A stretch of 64,000 nt of DNA from Saccharofermentans sp. (GCA_024692105.1 JAILMZ010000008.1:43421-107420); one strand, 5' to 3'. Shown: positions 34,995-44,848, counted from the stretch's first letter. Notes: generated by a model not told the origin, from the letters alone. Made by a program: numbers and translations.

Positions 34995-35594
34995 ATGGAT
35001 AATATCAATTTTCAGAACACAAGATATTTCAGAACAGCTGCCAAGATAGCTGATCTTCCGGACGACGGACTGCCTGAGATAGCTCTTTCCGGCAGGTCAA
35101 ATGTCGGCAAGTCTTCCCTTGTCAATTCGATTGCAAACTCCAAAAAACTTGCAAAAACATCACAGAAACCGGGTAAGACCAAGCAGATAATCTACTTCCT
35201 GACTGACAATAAACTGCTCTTTGCAGACCTTCCGGGATACGGATACTCAGGGGCTTCAAAATCCGTTACCAAGGATTTCTCTTCCCTTTGCGACGACTAT
35301 TTCAGATCAGGCCGCAACATTACGCTTTCTCTGCTGCTCATGGACATAAGAAGGGATCCTTCCCCCGAAGATGTTGCCATGATCGAATTCTGCAATCAGA
35401 CAGCCATGCCCTATTTCTGCGTTTTCACCAAGTGCGACAAATTGTCTGCCCAACAGGTAAGGAACAGGCTTAATGAGATAAGCAAGTATCTGGACTTCAA
35501 AGACGATGCCCAGATCTTCACCGTTTCTTCCCTGAACGGCATAGGAATAGGCGATTTGAGGGATGCCATAGCAAGCATGATTAGCCTCGGGTAA
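34995..35594 (+). CDS. engB: Ribosome biogenesis GTPase YsxC/EngB
   Basis: A small GTPase for 50S subunit assembly. The 199-residue protein has G1 GRSNVGKSS, G3 DLPGYGYSG and G4 TKCDK, and the N-terminal FRTAAKIADLPDDGLPEIAL of the family. AAAGGAAAG is upstream of the ATG. It is divergent from comEC across a 73-base gap in which a TGCTAGACT extended -10-like element can be seen, but the promoter is uncertain. Confidence 0.94.
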   Translation: MDNINFQNTRYFRTAAKIADLPDDGLPEIALSGRSNVGKSSLVNSIANSKKLAKTSQKPGKTKQIIYFLTDNKLLFADLPGYGYSGASKSVTKDFSSLCDDYFRSGRNITLSLLLMDIRRDPSPEDVAMIEFCNQTAMPYFCVFTKCDKLSAQQVRNRLNEISKYLDFKDDAQIFTVSSLNGIGIGDLRDAIASMISLG

Positions 35595-35693
35595 CCATAA
35601 AAGGATTTTGACAATAAGCCTTTCAACTCTAAATTTATAAAATATTGAACAAGAATTGGCTAACTTTTCGTGCATTTTTCGAACAGTCAACTT

Positions 35694-35721
35694 ATTTGAA
35701 TTCAAATCAGGCTTTTATAAT
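35694..35721 (+). promoter_or_regulatory. -10 box with an adjacent palindrome upstream of the tandem prs-like genes
   Basis: TATAAT (35716-35721) lies about 37 bases before the first prs-like ATG. A perfect 14-base palindrome ATTTGAATTCAAAT (35694-35707) occupies the place of a -35 region, and no good -35 at normal spacing is seen. An activator or repressor site is therefore plausible. Confidence 0.45.
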
Positions 35722-35757
35722 ATTTATATAGCGAGTTAAAGGAGGGCGTCACTTGTA

Positions 35758-36990
35758 ATGAGCGATTTGTATGATAATTCCGATTACAAGCAGGTCAGCC
35801 TCGCACCTTTCGGCCCTATCGGCATTATCTCTCACACTGCAAATGAAGACTTTGTAAAAGAAGTATCACGCGTACTCTCTTTTAAGCGTGCCAAGCGTGT
35901 AGCTGAAGGCCGTACGAATTTCGATCAGACTCCCGGTTACAGCCGCACCGACTATATACTCGATTCCGAACTCATGAGATTCCAGACCGGCGAAGGCAAG
36001 TTCTCACTCGGTGAGAGCGGCAGAGGTCACGATATCTACATTATTACCGACGTCTTATCCCACAACATGATCTTTGAGCTGACCGAAGGACTTCACACAA
36101 TAAGCCCTGACGATCACTATATGGATCTTCTCAGGATAATCTCCACTCTTAAGGGTAAGGCTAAGCGCATTAATGTCATCATGCCATTCGTCTATGAAGG
36201 CAGACGTGACAAGCTCGATTCACACAGGGAATCCTACGATTGCGCAGATATGCTCAAGAAGCTTCAGGAACTCGGCGTGGCAAACCTCATCATCTTCGAC
36301 CCGCACGACAAGAGGATCGAGAATGCGGTACCCACCATGAGCATCGAGTTCCCCCGCTGTCAGTTCAAGCTTACACAGGCTCTTCTTTCAAGATTCGGTT
36401 CCATCAAGCTTGATAAAGACAGTACTATCGTTGTAAGCCCCGACGAGACAGGTGTCCCGAGGGCTATTTTTTATTCTTCCCACCTTAACCTCCCTCTCGG
36501 TATCTTCTACCGTGAGCGCGATTACACAGTCAAGGCCGGCGGAGAACACCCCATTAAAGAATTCAGATACCTGGGCGATGATGTTACCGGTAAGGATATC
36601 CTCCTTATTGATGACATGATCAACTCCGGCTCAACCATGATAAGGACCGCCAAGAAGCTTAAGGATGCAGGAGCAAGGAACATATTCTGCATTGCCCCTT
36701 TCGGTCTTTTCACGGGCGGGCTTGAGGTCTTCGACAAGGCCTACGAGGAAGGCATTATCAAGTGTGTGTGCTGCACCAACCTGATATACCGTTCCAAGCA
36801 GCTCCTGTCGCGCGAATGGTATGTGGATACTGACATGATCGCCTATGTTGCCCGCATCATCGATGTGCTCAACACGGATGAATCTGTCTATGACCTGATA
36901 AACTCCACTTCGAGACTTACCGACCTTGTCAGCCAGATAAGGATCGGAGAAATTTTCGATGAGTTTGATACGTTAGATAAAAGAAATTGA
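35758..36990 (+). CDS. PRPP-synthetase-like phosphoribosyl protein, divergent copy 1
   Basis: 410 residues of the long (~400) ribose-phosphate-pyrophosphokinase-like type found in Clostridia, against ~315 for ordinary Prs. Motifs: SPDDHYMDLLRIISTLKGKA, INVIMPFVYEGR, IFDPHDKRIENAVP, VVSPDETGVPRA and the PRPP loop LIDDMINSGSTM. Compared with copy 2, the region after INVIMPF reads YEGRRDKLDSHRESYD and the Asp-Ala-His becomes DPHD. GGAGG lies 12 bases before the ATG. Probably makes or binds PRPP; a regulatory role is possible, since PRPP synthetases can have inactive partner subunits. Confidence 0.82.
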   Translation: MSDLYDNSDYKQVSLAPFGPIGIISHTANEDFVKEVSRVLSFKRAKRVAEGRTNFDQTPGYSRTDYILDSELMRFQTGEGKFSLGESGRGHDIYIITDVLSHNMIFELTEGLHTISPDDHYMDLLRIISTLKGKAKRINVIMPFVYEGRRDKLDSHRESYDCADMLKKLQELGVANLIIFDPHDKRIENAVPTMSIEFPRCQFKLTQALLSRFGSIKLDKDSTIVVSPDETGVPRAIFYSSHLNLPLGIFYRERDYTVKAGGEHPIKEFRYLGDDVTGKDILLIDDMINSGSTMIRTAKKLKDAGARNIFCIAPFGLFTGGLEVFDKAYEEGIIKCVCCTNLIYRSKQLLSREWYVDTDMIAYVARIIDVLNTDESVYDLINSTSRLTDLVSQIRIGEIFDEFDTLDKRN

Positions 36991-37020
36991 GATAACAGAA
37001 AATGAAAGGCAGGCTGCATT

Positions 37021-38229
37021 ATGACTTCAGCATCTGACGAGAAAGCTTACTCACGTTACGACCAGTACGGCGATAACCCCATGGCACCGGTAGGTCCCAT
37101 TGGTTTGATCGCTCTCAGAGGAAGTGAGGAATTCACGGAGAACGTCAACTTCTACCTTAACAAGAGACGTTCCGAATACCAGAAGGAACAGTTCGTGAAC
37201 TCCTACCCCGGATTCTTCCGCGAGGACTACAGGATCCCGGTCGATAATGCCAGATTCTCTTCGGGAGAAGGTAAGGCTGTCGTAAAGAACACGGTAAGAG
37301 GTCATGACCTCTATCTCATCTCCGACATCATGAACTGCTCCTGCACATACAAGATGTTCGGCCAGGACAACAGAATGAGCCCTGATGACCACTATCAGGA
37401 CCTCAAGAGAGTCATCCTCGCCTGCTCAGGCAAGTCCAGAAGGATCAATGTCATAATGCCTTTCCTGTATGAGAGCCGTCAGCACAAGAGAAACGCAAGA
37501 GAGTCCCTTGACTGTGCTTTCGCATTGGAAGAGCTCTATAACCTCGGCGTCGCCAACATCATCACTTTCGATGCTCACGACGAGCGTGTTGCAAATGCCA
37601 TCCCTCTTGCAGGCTTCGAGAGCCTCAAGACAACATACCAGATCATCAAGGAGATGTACCGCCAGGTACCCGACCTCTCGTTCTCAAGCGGAAAGTTCAT
37701 GGTCGTATCTCCCGATGAAGGCGGTATCGGAAGAGCTATGTACTATGCTTCGATCTTAGGTGTTCCTCTCGGAACTTTCTATAAGAGAAGAGATTATACG
37801 ACTGTCGTAAACGGCAGAAACCCCATCGTTGCACACGAGTTCCTCGGCGATTCCGTCGAAGGTCTCGATATTCTCATCGTTGACGACATGATCTCATCCG
37901 GTGATTCCATGCTCGACATCGCACGCGAGATGAAGGAGCGCGGAGCAAGAAAGGTATTCTGTGCCGTTACTTTCGGTCTGTTTACCGAAGGCATCGACCA
38001 CTTCGACAAGGCATATGAGGATGGTGTTATCGATAAGGTATTTGCTACCAACCTCGTCTACAGAAGACCTGAACTGCTTCAGGCACCCTGGTTCGCAGAC
38101 GTCAACATGTGCAAGTTCGTCGCGCTCCTCATCGATGCCATCAACCACGATGCTTCGCTGTCTAACCTCATCAATCCTACAGAGAAGATCAAGCGTCTCC
38201 TCAAGGTCAAGGAAGATATCGACTTATAA
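37021..38229 (+). CDS. prs: Ribose-phosphate pyrophosphokinase, Clostridia-type, copy 2
   Basis: 402 residues. Makes PRPP from ribose 5-phosphate and ATP for nucleotide, His and Trp synthesis. Motifs match the Lachnospiraceae-type enzyme: SPDDHYQDLKRVILACSGK, INVIMPFLYESRQHKRNARE, FDAHDERVANAIPL, VVSPDEGGIGRAMYY, GTFYKRRDYTTVVNGRNPIVA, here shown in part, and the PRPP loop IVDDMISSGDSM. It lies 30 bases after copy 1. I take this one as the likely functional enzyme because it matches the family most closely. Confidence 0.88.
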   Translation: MTSASDEKAYSRYDQYGDNPMAPVGPIGLIALRGSEEFTENVNFYLNKRRSEYQKEQFVNSYPGFFREDYRIPVDNARFSSGEGKAVVKNTVRGHDLYLISDIMNCSCTYKMFGQDNRMSPDDHYQDLKRVILACSGKSRRINVIMPFLYESRQHKRNARESLDCAFALEELYNLGVANIITFDAHDERVANAIPLAGFESLKTTYQIIKEMYRQVPDLSFSSGKFMVVSPDEGGIGRAMYYASILGVPLGTFYKRRDYTTVVNGRNPIVAHEFLGDSVEGLDILIVDDMISSGDSMLDIAREMKERGARKVFCAVTFGLFTEGIDHFDKAYEDGVIDKVFATNLVYRRPELLQAPWFADVNMCKFVALLIDAINHDASLSNLINPTEKIKRLLKVKEDIDL

Positions 38230-38579
38230 TGGCTCAGCAGCGCAGGAAAACAAGCAGCAAGAAGACCGGAGGAAAGTCTGCGCCACGCAAGGCTTCCTCT
38301 TCCCGCAGACAGCCTGCTCCTCAGCAGAGCGGTCCTTCTGCTGCTGATATCTGGGATATGTTCAAAGGATCCAGGTTCTTTTTCCCTGTAATCACGATCG
38401 TTGCAATCTTCCTTATTATCGGTCTTGACCTGTTGTTCTCATTGAACAATTTCGAGTTGTTCTTCAAGATACTCGGAGTCGAGCTGATCATTGCCTTTGC
38501 CGTATGGATAATCAATCTGATGGTATCTCTCGGCAAGGATAACAAGAGCAGCTCTGATGCGGGTTCTGACGAGGTATAA
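38229..38579 (+). CDS. Small two-span membrane protein with a basic N-terminus
   Basis: 116 residues. A Lys/Arg/Ser-rich N-terminal 40 (RRKTSSKKTGGKSAPRK) is followed by two hydrophobic helices (about 50-71 and 77-101) and an acidic tail. The ATG overlaps the prs stop by one base (TAATG), showing coupling. rqcH starts three bases downstream. I do not recognise the family; the basic tail could bind nucleic acid or the ribosome surface, which is inference. Confidence 0.6.
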   Translation: MAQQRRKTSSKKTGGKSAPRKASSSRRQPAPQQSGPSAADIWDMFKGSRFFFPVITIVAIFLIIGLDLLFSLNNFELFFKILGVELIIAFAVWIINLMVSLGKDNKSSSDAGSDEV

Positions 38580-38582
38580 CCC

Positions 38583-40508
38583 TTGGCGCTTGACGGTATT
38601 ACATGCTCCTGTCTGGCAACAGAGCTTGATAAGGAACTCTCAGGTCAGCGCATAGACAAGATCTTCATGCCTGACAAGCATACCGTCATCATGCACATCA
38701 GGACAAGGTCAGGTGTGCGTAAGCTCCTGATATCATTTGATCCGAGTTTCCCGAGAGCAGGCTTCACCGAAAATGAACGCGAGAATCCGGCTATGCCTCC
38801 TCCGTTCTGCATGCTCCTGCGCAAATATCTGTCTGGCTCATTCATAGAATCAGTCTCGGATCCAGATTACGAGCGTATCATCGAGTTCCACATAACCGGA
38901 ACTGACGAACTCCATGACAGTAAGCACTACAGGCTTATCGCCGAACTCATGGGCAGGTTTTCCAACCTTATCCTCGTAAACCAGTCAGGCAAGATAATCG
39001 ATTCGGCTGTCCATGTTGATTATTCAGTCTCAAGGATCCGTGAAGTCATGCCCGCCCGCATATATGAGTATCCCCAGGCACAGAACAAGCTTCTGCCTGC
39101 TGATTCTTTGAACATGATAAGCGAAGGCAGACTTCCGTTTACAGAGGAAGCCATGGGCCGTCCCGTCGAGAAAGCCCTTGTCGAATCCGTCAAAGGCCTC
39201 TCTCCTCTTCTTGCCAGACAGTTATGTCATAAAGCAGGAATAGACGGAAGGCTTACGGCTGCCATGCTGCCTGAAGAAGATGCTGCAGCCTTAAGGGATT
39301 CCTGCAGTGCATTCCTTTCAGATCTGGTTAACGGCACCGTGCGCCCCGGTGTGTATTTCGGAGCCGACGAAGAGCCTGCAGACTATTCCGTAATGGAGCT
39401 CGAAGGCTTCGAGTCTTCCAGGCACTGCGATTCGATATCCGAATGCATAGACATCTTCTATTCTTCCAAAGATAAGAATATTGCCCTTGATGCAAAGAAG
39501 CACAGACTCGACCAGATAACGTCAGCGGCTCTGAGCAGGCTCATGAAGAAGAAAGAGATCCACGAGAGGGATTATGCCGAAGGTGCAAAGGCAGACAGTT
39601 ACAAACGTTGCGGAGACCTTATCCTTACTTATAAGTACATGATCGAGCCTGCATCTGATTCCGTAAGGCTTATGAATTACGAAGAAGACCCGCCCTGTGA
39701 GATGGAAGTAAAGCTTGACCCTTCCCTTGATGCATCCGGTAATGCGCAGGACTACTATAAGAGATTCCGCAAGGCAAAGAGAAAACTCGAGATGGCCGAA
39801 GAATACCTTAAAGAAGATGAACTCGCCATCACATATATCAGATCACTACGCACGGCTATTGATGCCGCCTCCTGCGACGAGGACCTCGATGCCCTTGATG
39901 AAGAGATCAAAGCAGAGATCACAGGCGACCCGGTCAGAAAAGCTGACAAGAAAACAGCTGTTCAGAATGCCGGCAATCCTAACAGGACCGTAGGCATCGC
40001 CAAGTCCGGCAAAGCCTCTTCACGCGCCCTCAGGGAAGCTGCCAAGCGCGCAAAGCAGAAACAGGTCAAGCAGTCCAGGCAGACCAAGGCGCTGTCTTAC
40101 AGGAAATACACGACCTCCGACGGCTACGAGATACTCTGCGGCAGGAATAACATCCAAAATGAGAAACTCACTTTCTCTGTTGCTGACAGAGAAGACTGGT
40201 GGTTCCACATCAAAGGCCTTCCGGGAACGCACGTAATACTTAAGACAAGACCCGGCGAAGAAATGCCTTCTGATACCGCCGTTATAGAAGCTGCACAACT
40301 GGCAGCATTCTTCTCGAGAAGCACGATCGTGGAAGAACACCTCGAGAGCAAGGGCACCAAAGCAGGCTCCATCAAGGCCGAGGTTGACTACTGCCCCGTC
40401 TCACATGTAAAGAAGATTCCCGGTGCCAAGCCCGGCATGGTCATCTATAAGGAATACTATTCCATTATCGTTGATGCGAAAGAACCCGGTCAGGATACTG
40501 CAGGTTAA
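38583..40508 (+). CDS. rqcH: Ribosome quality-control protein RqcH (NFACT family)
   Basis: Binds stalled 50S subunits and adds C-terminal Ala tails to incomplete chains. 641 residues with the NFACT-N domain (LDGITCSCLATELDKELSGQ), a middle coiled coil (YYKRFRKAKRKLEMAEEYL) and the NFACT-R domain (DWWFHIKGLPGTHVILK). The start is TTG with GAGG eight bases upstream; there is no Met that would fit the domain better. Its stop overlaps the MATE gene stop by three bases on the other strand. Confidence 0.92.
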   Translation: MALDGITCSCLATELDKELSGQRIDKIFMPDKHTVIMHIRTRSGVRKLLISFDPSFPRAGFTENERENPAMPPPFCMLLRKYLSGSFIESVSDPDYERIIEFHITGTDELHDSKHYRLIAELMGRFSNLILVNQSGKIIDSAVHVDYSVSRIREVMPARIYEYPQAQNKLLPADSLNMISEGRLPFTEEAMGRPVEKALVESVKGLSPLLARQLCHKAGIDGRLTAAMLPEEDAAALRDSCSAFLSDLVNGTVRPGVYFGADEEPADYSVMELEGFESSRHCDSISECIDIFYSSKDKNIALDAKKHRLDQITSAALSRLMKKKEIHERDYAEGAKADSYKRCGDLILTYKYMIEPASDSVRLMNYEEDPPCEMEVKLDPSLDASGNAQDYYKRFRKAKRKLEMAEEYLKEDELAITYIRSLRTAIDAASCDEDLDALDEEIKAEITGDPVRKADKKTAVQNAGNPNRTVGIAKSGKASSRALREAAKRAKQKQVKQSRQTKALSYRKYTTSDGYEILCGRNNIQNEKLTFSVADREDWWFHIKGLPGTHVILKTRPGEEMPSDTAVIEAAQLAAFFSRSTIVEEHLESKGTKAGSIKAEVDYCPVSHVKKIPGAKPGMVIYKEYYSIIVDAKEPGQDTAG

Positions 40509-41899
40509 AGCTTCGATACGATATTCTTCATCCACAGTCCCTTCTTGAGGATAACCGCACCGACCGCACATTTGATGAGATCGGCTGCATGCACTATGGC
40601 AAATATCGCGATAACGTTCAGCGAAGTAAAATAGCTGAGGCAGTAAGCCAGCGGCACAGTTACTACTACCATATAAAACGAATCAAACAGGAACGTGATC
40701 ACGGTCTTCCCTCCCGCCCTGATAGTAAAGTAGGACGTATGAAGGAATGCATCCTTGGGATAGAAGAGCGCCTGGACGACAATGAACATGGTTCCTAAGG
40801 CCTTGGCCTCATCAGTTACGTTATAAAGCATCGGATACAAGCCTGAAGTAAGCAGGAGCAACAGACCGACCGTCGTACCGAGCATGACCGAAGTCGCAAG
40901 GATCTTATTATCCGTTTCTCTCGCTTTCTCCATCTCGCCTGCACCCAGAAGCCTGCCGACAATTATGGCAACAGCATCACCTGTAGCGATGAAAGCAATG
41001 TTAAAGCAGTTATTGATCGTGTTGGCGATGCCTTGTCCTGCAACGACATCGAGACCGCGGAGCGAATAAGCCTGGCTTAGAAGGAATATACCAAGAGACC
41101 AGAGAGTCTCATTGATAAGAAGCGGGAATCCGGTTGTAAAGAACTTTCCGAGTTGGACCGCAGGCACCTTGAGAGTCTTGTATACACCTTTAAGATACGG
41201 AGTCTTCTCAGGATGACGTATTACCCAGATCCTGATTATCAGGAACTCGGCCATTCTGGCTATGACAGTGGCAACAGCCGCACCATAGATGCCCATGGCA
41301 GGCAGGCCCAGTTTGCCGTAGATCAAGATATAGTTGAACACGAGATTGACTACAACTGAAGCAAGACCGGCCTTCATTGGAAGCACAGTCTCACCGCATT
41401 CCCTTAAGGTTCCCGCATAGACATTCGTCATTAATACCAACGGCAGTGTGAGCATGATTATATGCAGATATCCGAGACCGTACTCCAGTGTCAGCTGTAG
41501 ATCGCCTTCGCTCTCACTCTCGTTAAGGAACAGACCTATTATCTTATCTCCGGCAAACCACATGATCAGAGCAGATATAAGACACAGGAGCGTGCCAAGC
41601 ATAATCTTGTATCTGAAAGTATTCCTGATGCCCTCGTTGTCACCCTTGCCGTAGAACTGAGCAGTAAAGATGCCCGCACCCGACAGACCGCCGAAGATGC
41701 AGAGGAAATAAACGAACATTATCTGGTTGACGATACCGACAGCCGAGAAAGGCTCGGTACCAAGCGCGCCCACCATAAGATTATCCAGGAGCGACACGAA
41801 ATTCGTGATGCCGTTCTGGATCATGATGGGAAGAGCCACCGCAATAAGCATGCGGTAGAACTTCTTGTCACCGATAAATTTGCGGCGTAAACTGCCCAA
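40505..41899 (-). CDS. MATE-family efflux transporter
   Basis: A cation-coupled multidrug or metabolite exporter. The 464 residues form about 12 membrane helices, and the first half contains the family pattern PIMIQNGITNFVSLLDNLMVG. The start is TTG (LGSLRRKF), with AGAGGAA roughly 12 bases upstream. The substrate is not known. It is the last gene of the ruv-queH run and ends tail-to-tail with rqcH with no space for a conventional terminator. Confidence 0.9.
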   Translation of the reverse strand: MGSLRRKFIGDKKFYRMLIAVALPIMIQNGITNFVSLLDNLMVGALGTEPFSAVGIVNQIMFVYFLCIFGGLSGAGIFTAQFYGKGDNEGIRNTFRYKIMLGTLLCLISALIMWFAGDKIIGLFLNESESEGDLQLTLEYGLGYLHIIMLTLPLVLMTNVYAGTLRECGETVLPMKAGLASVVVNLVFNYILIYGKLGLPAMGIYGAAVATVIARMAEFLIIRIWVIRHPEKTPYLKGVYKTLKVPAVQLGKFFTTGFPLLINETLWSLGIFLLSQAYSLRGLDVVAGQGIANTINNCFNIAFIATGDAVAIIVGRLLGAGEMEKARETDNKILATSVMLGTTVGLLLLLTSGLYPMLYNVTDEAKALGTMFIVVQALFYPKDAFLHTSYFTIRAGGKTVITFLFDSFYMVVVTVPLAYCLSYFTSLNVIAIFAIVHAADLIKCAVGAVILKKGLWMKNIVSKL

Positions 41900-41919
41900 G
41901 ATAAGATTACTTCCTCTCT

Positions 41920-42480
41920 TTACTTCTCGAAAGATTTGTAAATCTTATCACGGAACTCGGAGCTTTCAAGAGAGAAAATGCATCCGCAGTACTTCTGTCT
42001 GTATAGACCTATCTCCCTTGCCATGTTCTGACCTTCACGGAATCCGGGCCTGAAATCAATATAATCGAATGCCACGTTATACTTCTCGGCTTTCTCACCT
42101 GCTATGGATGCGATCTTGTCATGCTGCTGGTAAGGGCTTACTAGAAGCGTAGTGCTGAAAGCATCATAACCGTTCTCCGCTGCATATCTTGCAATAAACT
42201 CAAGACGCTTGTCATAGCACATGTCACAGCGGGTCGGATAATCCTTAAGATACTCTTCTGACTTCCAGTATTCTTCCTCGCAGGCATCACCTTCAGCGAT
42301 CAGCTTAAGGTCATAGTGATCTGCGACCTTGCCGAGATTCTCAAGGCGTCTGTCCCATTCAAACTGCGGATGGATATTGGGGTTATACCAGAACAGGTCC
42401 ATTTCGCGGCCTGCTTCCTTCAAAAGATTAACCGGATACATGGCACACGGACCGCAGCAACAGTGCAGCAGCAGTGACAT
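41920..42480 (-). CDS. queH: Epoxyqueuosine reductase QueH
   Basis: The last step of queuosine synthesis in tRNA, cobalamin-independent type. The 186-residue protein has the N-terminal LLHCCCGPC, RCDMCYDKR in the middle and YCGC near the end, which supply the metal and cluster cysteines of this family (formerly DUF208). The ATG overlaps the ruvB stop by one base. Other que genes are not in the window. Confidence 0.9.
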   Translation of the reverse strand: MSLLLHCCCGPCAMYPVNLLKEAGREMDLFWYNPNIHPQFEWDRRLENLGKVADHYDLKLIAEGDACEEEYWKSEEYLKDYPTRCDMCYDKRLEFIARYAAENGYDAFSTTLLVSPYQQHDKIASIAGEKAEKYNVAFDYIDFRPGFREGQNMAREIGLYRQKYCGCIFSLESSEFRDKIYKSFEK

Positions 42481-43595
42481 CAGATATCTCCCCCGTTATT
42501 GGCAGTCCATTCTTCGATTGTAATGTTATCGGAAGAAGAAGGCTTTGCTCCGCCCCTTACCTTGGCAAGATAATCCTCAGGCACGGGCAGGTTCAGGTGC
42601 TCGAAAGCTCTCTTCGTAAGCATCCTTCCTCTCGGAGTCTTCTGTATGAATCCGTTCTGAAGAAGGAACGGTTCGTAAACGTCTTCTATCGTGACCTGAT
42701 CTTCACCTGTGGTGGCGGCAAGAGTCTCAAGGCCTACCGGGCCGCCGGAGAAGACATCAGCCATAGTCATCAGCATCCTTCTGTCTACGGCATCAAGTCC
42801 GATATCGTCGATATCGAGCTGCTTAAGACCGAAGTCAGATACTTCCTTATCGATCACGTCCTTCTCCATGTAAGAAGCATAGTCACGCATTCTCTTAAGG
42901 AGTCTTATCGCGATTCTCGGAGTACCTCTGGAACGTGCCGAGATATTCCTCAGGCCTTCTTCATTGATCTCGATACCGAGCAGTCCGGCATCACGTGAAA
43001 GGATGCTCATCAGTTCTTCCGTCTCATAGAGTTCAAGCCTGTGGATCATGCCGAAACGGTCACGCAAAGGCGATGATATCATTCCTGCCCTCGTCGTCGC
43101 ACCAATAAGGGTAAAATGCGGAAGGTCGAGCCTCATCGAACGTGCGGCAGGGCCCTTGCCGATCATGAGATCGAGTTTATAATCTTCCATCGCGGGATAG
43201 AGGATCTCTTCCACGCTCTTATTAAGTCTGTGAATCTCATCGATGAACAGTACTTCATTCTCTTCAAGGTTGGTAAGAATGGCAGCAAGATCGCCTGCCT
43301 TCTCGATGGAAGGGCCGGTCGTAATATGAAGGCCTACGCCCATCTCATTGGCGATGATGCCTGCAAGAGTCGTCTTACCTAGTCCCGGAGGACCATACAG
43401 AAGAACATGATCAAGAGCTTCACCGCGCTTCTTTGCAGCTTCGATGAATATCTTGAGATTGGTCTTGACCTTGGTCTGTCCGGCATAGTCTTCAAGCCTG
43501 ACAGGTCTTAATGTCTTTTCATCGCCGTCGCCGGGCTGGACCATCCTGCCGAGTACGCGGCTCTCTTCTTCCTGGTAACCTTCGTAATCCATCAT
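42480..43595 (-). CDS. ruvB: Holliday junction branch-migration helicase RuvB
   Basis: The hexameric motor of Holliday junction migration. 371 residues: Walker [11 protein letters not shown], Walker [10 protein letters not shown], the sensor [18 protein letters not shown], and the winged-helix C-terminus. The ATG overlaps the ruvA stop by four bases; a second ATG follows immediately. The final 20 residues ([10 protein letters not shown] and on) are an extra tail. No defect. Confidence 0.96.
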   Translation of the reverse strand: MMDYEGYQEEESRVLGRMVQPGDGDEKTLRPVRLEDYAGQTKVKTNLKIFIEAAKKRGEALDHVLLYGPPGLGKTTLAGIIANEMGVGLHITTGPSIEKAGDLAAILTNLEENEVLFIDEIHRLNKSVEEILYPAMEDYKLDLMIGKGPAARSMRLDLPHFTLIGATTRAGMISSPLRDRFGMIHRLELYETEELMSILSRDAGLLGIEINEEGLRNISARSRGTPRIAIRLLKRMRDYASYMEKDVIDKEVSDFGLKQLDIDDIGLDAVDRRMLMTMADVFSGGPVGLETLAATTGEDQVTIEDVYEPFLLQNGFIQKTPRGRMLTKRAFEHLNLPVPEDYLAKVRGGAKPSSSDNITIEEWTANNGGDI

Positions 43596-44218
43596 GCTAA
43601 CTTACTTCCGGATGCTAATTTGAGTGCTTTCTTTATGAGTTCTTCAAGACCGATGCCTTCTGTATATGCGCTTGCGACAGATTCGGCCGCTTCCTGCTCC
43701 TTGAATCCAAGCATCAGGAGCGCTCCGACCGCATCACTCATAACAGAGCCGTCTGCCGCGCTAACTGCTCCTGCCGATACGGCAAGCTTTGTCGTGCCTG
43801 CAGACTTGCCGGTCTGAGCCTTGAGCTTATCCTTGAGCTCCAATATGATCCTCTCTGCAGTCTTCTTGCCAAGACCTTTGACTCCTGTTAGAACGGCTAC
43901 GTTGTTGCTCATGACCGCAGCAGCAAACTGTTCGGGCTCAAGACAAGCACAAATGCTGTGCGCTACCTTCGGGCCTATGCCGCTGACGGTAATAAGCTTA
44001 AGGAACATATCCTTCTGCTCCTGCGCTGCGAAACCATACAGCGAGATATCGTCTTCCTTGACGCTCTGATATACGAAGACCTTTACTTCGTCTCCTATGC
44101 CTCCGAGAGGCGCCGATATCGAGAGCGGGCAGTTGATAAGATATCCTACCCCGTTGTTATCCACGATCAGTTCGGCTTCGTTCCTGCCTGCTATCGTACC
44201 CTTGATATATGCGTACAT
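43592..44218 (-). CDS. ruvA: Holliday junction-binding protein RuvA
   Basis: Binds the four-way junction and loads RuvB. 208 residues: N-terminal OB-fold ([20 protein letters not shown]), helix-hairpin-helix pair ([15 protein letters not shown] and [20 protein letters not shown]) and the C-terminal RuvB-binding domain ([16 protein letters not shown]). AAGGAG is six bases upstream of the ATG. Twelve bases separate it from ruvC. Confidence 0.95.
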   Translation of the reverse strand: MYAYIKGTIAGRNEAELIVDNNGVGYLINCPLSISAPLGGIGDEVKVFVYQSVKEDDISLYGFAAQEQKDMFLKLITVSGIGPKVAHSICACLEPEQFAAAVMSNNVAVLTGVKGLGKKTAERIILELKDKLKAQTGKSAGTTKLAVSAGAVSAADGSVMSDAVGALLMLGFKEQEAAESVASAYTEGIGLEELIKKALKLASGSKLA

Positions 44219-44230
44219 GTGATCTCCTTA

Positions 44231-44788
44231 TCAACCGAATTCGTTACGCTTCGAGTATCCGTACCTTCCGTGCTGGTATCCGGATACAACCTTGTTAGAA
44301 TTGTTAATTCCCGTATTAGCAAGGCAGATGGCTATCGCCAAGGCATCCGCCGCATCGTCAGGCTTCGGTATCGATTCCAGACCGAGCAGCCTCTGCGTCA
44401 TGAGCTGTACCTGCTTCTTCTCGGCTTTGCCGTAACCCGTTACGGCAAGTTTTACCTGCATCGGTGTGAACTCATATGCATCGATGCCGGCTCTTGCAGC
44501 TTCCACTAGCACTACGCCCCTTGCCTGAGCAGTTCCTATTGCAGTCGTGTGGTTCTGTCCCATGAACAGCTGCTCTATTACCATGCAGTCAGGCTGGAAC
44601 TGCTCTATCAGATATCTTACCTTATCGTTGATGGCAAGAAGCCTCAAAGTGAAATCAGCCTTGGAAGATGTCTCTATCGCACCATAATCCACAGCCCTGA
44701 GCTTGCTTCCGGTCTTCTCGATTATCCCGTAACCTGTAATGGCATAACCGGGGTCGATGCCCAATATCCTGTGCGTGACCTTATTCAA
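44231..44788 (-). CDS. ruvC: Holliday junction resolvase RuvC
   Basis: The endonuclease that cuts Holliday junctions. 185 residues with the acidic residues in ILGIDPGYAITGYG, MVIEQLFMGQNH and DAADALAIAICLAN. The start is a TTG with GAGGA about six bases upstream; a promoter lies just upstream, so ruvC is the first gene of ruvC-ruvA-ruvB-queH-MATE. The C-terminal tail after the last acidic motif is unusually polar but short. Confidence 0.94.
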   Translation of the reverse strand: MNKVTHRILGIDPGYAITGYGIIEKTGSKLRAVDYGAIETSSKADFTLRLLAINDKVRYLIEQFQPDCMVIEQLFMGQNHTTAIGTAQARGVVLVEAARAGIDAYEFTPMQVKLAVTGYGKAEKKQVQLMTQRLLGLESIPKPDDAADALAIAICLANTGINNSNKVVSGYQHGRYGYSKRNEFG

Positions 44789-44820
44789 AACACATCCTCA
44801 CAAACTAAACATTTGTTCGT

Positions 44821-44848
44821 ATTATACACTAACAGTTTTTTATGACAA
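44821..44848 (-). promoter_or_regulatory. Promoter of the ruvC-ruvA-ruvB-queH-MATE operon
   Basis: Minus-strand TTGTCA (44843-44848, inside the end of pdp) and a consensus TATAAT (44821-44826) are 16 bases apart, 33 bases upstream of the ruvC TTG. No LexA-like box (GAACNNNNGTTC) is seen in this region. Confidence 0.65.
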
